A stretch of DNA of 6,048 bases from Chryseobacterium sp. Its GTDB lineage: Bacteria; Bacteroidota; Bacteroidia; Flavobacteriales; Weeksellaceae. Below, one piece after another: positions 5,277 to 6,048 of this stretch. The notes below the pieces were generated by a model. It saw only the letters and a program-made list of their open reading frames with translations. It was not told where the DNA came from and did no database searches. The position numbers and the translations under genes were made by a program. How positions within the stretch are numbered: the stretch's first letter is position 1; the number at the start of each line of letters is the position of its first letter. The stretch is from positions 1 to 6,048 of the forward strand of contig RDDY01000139.1 of the NCBI GenBank assembly GCA_003852805.1. The letters are read 5' to 3'.

Positions 5277-6008
5277 TTGCGGTACTTTATCGAATTCTCT
5301 TACAACGGCGCCCACTATTTCGGCTACCAGATTCAGCCCGATGCCATCACTATTCAGCAGGTTCTGGAAGAGAAATTGAGTATGTTGTTGCGAGACGAAA
5401 TAAAGCTGACCGGGGCAGGAAGAACCGACACCGGCGTGCATGCCAAGAGGGCTTTTTCCCATTTCGACACAGAGAAAACCCCCGATGAAAATTTTGTTTA
5501 CCGGCTGAACAGTTTCCTGCCTACCGACATTGCCATCCACAGAATCTTTCCCGTCCGGCCCGATCTGCACGCGCGCTTCAGCGCCAAATACCGCACTTAC
5601 GAATATTTTATCTCCACGGTAAAAGATCCGTTCAGCAGCCCTTTGGCCTGGCAGTTTTGGCGGAAGGAATTGGATATAGAGAAGATGAACGAGGCCTGCA
5701 AGATTCTCTATCAATACTCGGACTTTACCAGTTTTGCGAAAATGCACGGCGATAACAAGACCAATCTGTGCAGGGTTTTCTTCGCCGAATGGGAACAAAA
5801 CGGCAGCGAAATAAAGTTTACCGTCACCGCGGACCGGTTCTTGCGAAACATGGTGAGAGCAATCGTGGGGACAATGGTAGAGATAGGAACAGGAAAGCTG
5901 CAGCCGCAGGATATGCACCGCGTGATTACGGACAAAAACCGCAATTCGGCAGGCGGCTCCGCACCGGCGCATGGTCTGTATCTGGCAGACGTAGGCTATG
6001 ATTTCTAA
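5277..6008 (+). CDS. truA: tRNA pseudouridine(38-40) synthase TruA (TTG start)
   Basis: A 243-residue protein that converts uridines 38-40 in the anticodon arm of many tRNAs to pseudouridine. Complete for the family: MRYFIEFSYNG (1-11), the catalytic loop GAGRTDTGVHA (46-56) with nucleophile D51, KYRTYEYFI (104-112) with the conserved Tyr, DFTSFAK (149-155), FLRNMVRAIVGTM (188-200) and AGGSAPAHGLYL (225-236). FGYQ (15-18) stands where GWQ is commonly seen, a mild substitution. The start is TTG: an in-frame TAG at 5268-5270 rules out anything upstream, and the conserved N-terminal strand begins right at the TTG. An AGGA at 5269-5272, four bases before the start, is the only Shine-Dalgarno-like motif noted and may aid the weak start codon. 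Divergent from the phosphoesterase gene. Confidence 0.95.
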   Translation: MRYFIEFSYNGAHYFGYQIQPDAITIQQVLEEKLSMLLRDEIKLTGAGRTDTGVHAKRAFSHFDTEKTPDENFVYRLNSFLPTDIAIHRIFPVRPDLHARFSAKYRTYEYFISTVKDPFSSPLAWQFWRKELDIEKMNEACKILYQYSDFTSFAKMHGDNKTNLCRVFFAEWEQNGSEIKFTVTADRFLRNMVRAIVGTMVEIGTGKLQPQDMHRVITDKNRNSAGGSAPAHGLYLADVGYDF

Positions 6009-6012
6009 GGGA

Positions 6013-6036
6013 TTCCCGCGCGGAAAGCTTATTTTT
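6013..6036 (+). terminator. Weak possible terminator after truA
   Basis: TTCC (6013-6016) pairs with GGAA (6022-6025) around a 5-base GC loop, followed after AGC by TTATTTTT. The stem is only 4 bp and the T-rich tail is also part of a TAnnTTTG match, so this is a weak call. Confidence 0.2.
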
Positions 6037-6037
6037 G
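6030..6037 (+). promoter_or_regulatory. -7-like element TATTTTTG pointing out of the window
   Basis: TATTTTTG matches TAnnTTTG, 21 bases after the truA stop. By analogy with the other boxes here it would serve a plus-strand gene starting around 6055-6060, beyond the window edge, which cannot be verified. Confidence 0.35.
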
Positions 6038-6048
6038 TTGAAGCTGTT

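Noticed and set aside
5238..5972. Long minus-strand ORF of 244 codons opposite truA
   Set aside because: It mirrors truA, whose catalytic motifs are all present; the minus-strand translation shows no recognisable domain.

Overview
This looks like a housekeeping segment of a Bacteroidota chromosome. The evidence is a PorP/SprF-type outer-membrane protein (type IX secretion is confined to this phylum), a DUF3822 protein next to rsmD, and repeated matches to the phylum's -7 promoter element TAnnTTTG directly in front of genes. Shine-Dalgarno motifs are nearly absent, as is usual in the phylum. The class cannot be fixed from this window.

Layout, left to right. Bases 3-758 (+) are the 3' part of a PorP/SprF family gene. 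After a 6-base gap, and in the same frame, comes hemW (765-1880, +, GTG start). A 58-base gap with a TAnnTTTG box leads to murI, glutamate racemase (1939-2760, +, TTG start). murI abuts tail to tail, with no spacer, the 16S rRNA methyltransferase gene rsmD (2761-3330, -). A 170-base spacer (3331-3500) separates rsmD from a DUF3822 gene (3501-4208, -). The spacer holds one copy of a perfect 31-bp direct repeat and a run of 8 C; the second copy of the repeat is the 3' end of the DUF3822 gene. Next on the minus strand are a Smr-domain protein (4256-4750) and a YfcE/MJ0936-type metallophosphoesterase (4747-5241), which overlap by ATGA. A 35-base divergent region then leads to truA, tRNA pseudouridine synthase (5277-6008, +, TTG start). 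The last 40 bases hold a weak hairpin and another TAnnTTTG box pointing out of the window.

Functions: heme handling (HemW), peptidoglycan precursor supply (MurI), rRNA and tRNA modification (RsmD, TruA), a probable nucleic-acid enzyme (Smr), a metal-dependent phosphoesterase, and one protein of unknown function. No defence system, mobile element, CRISPR array or RNA gene was found. The points most worth a second look are the 31-bp duplicated gene tail, the near-symmetric divergent promoter between the phosphoesterase and truA, and the regular spacing between TAnnTTTG boxes and start codons, which also supports the TTG starts of murI and truA.
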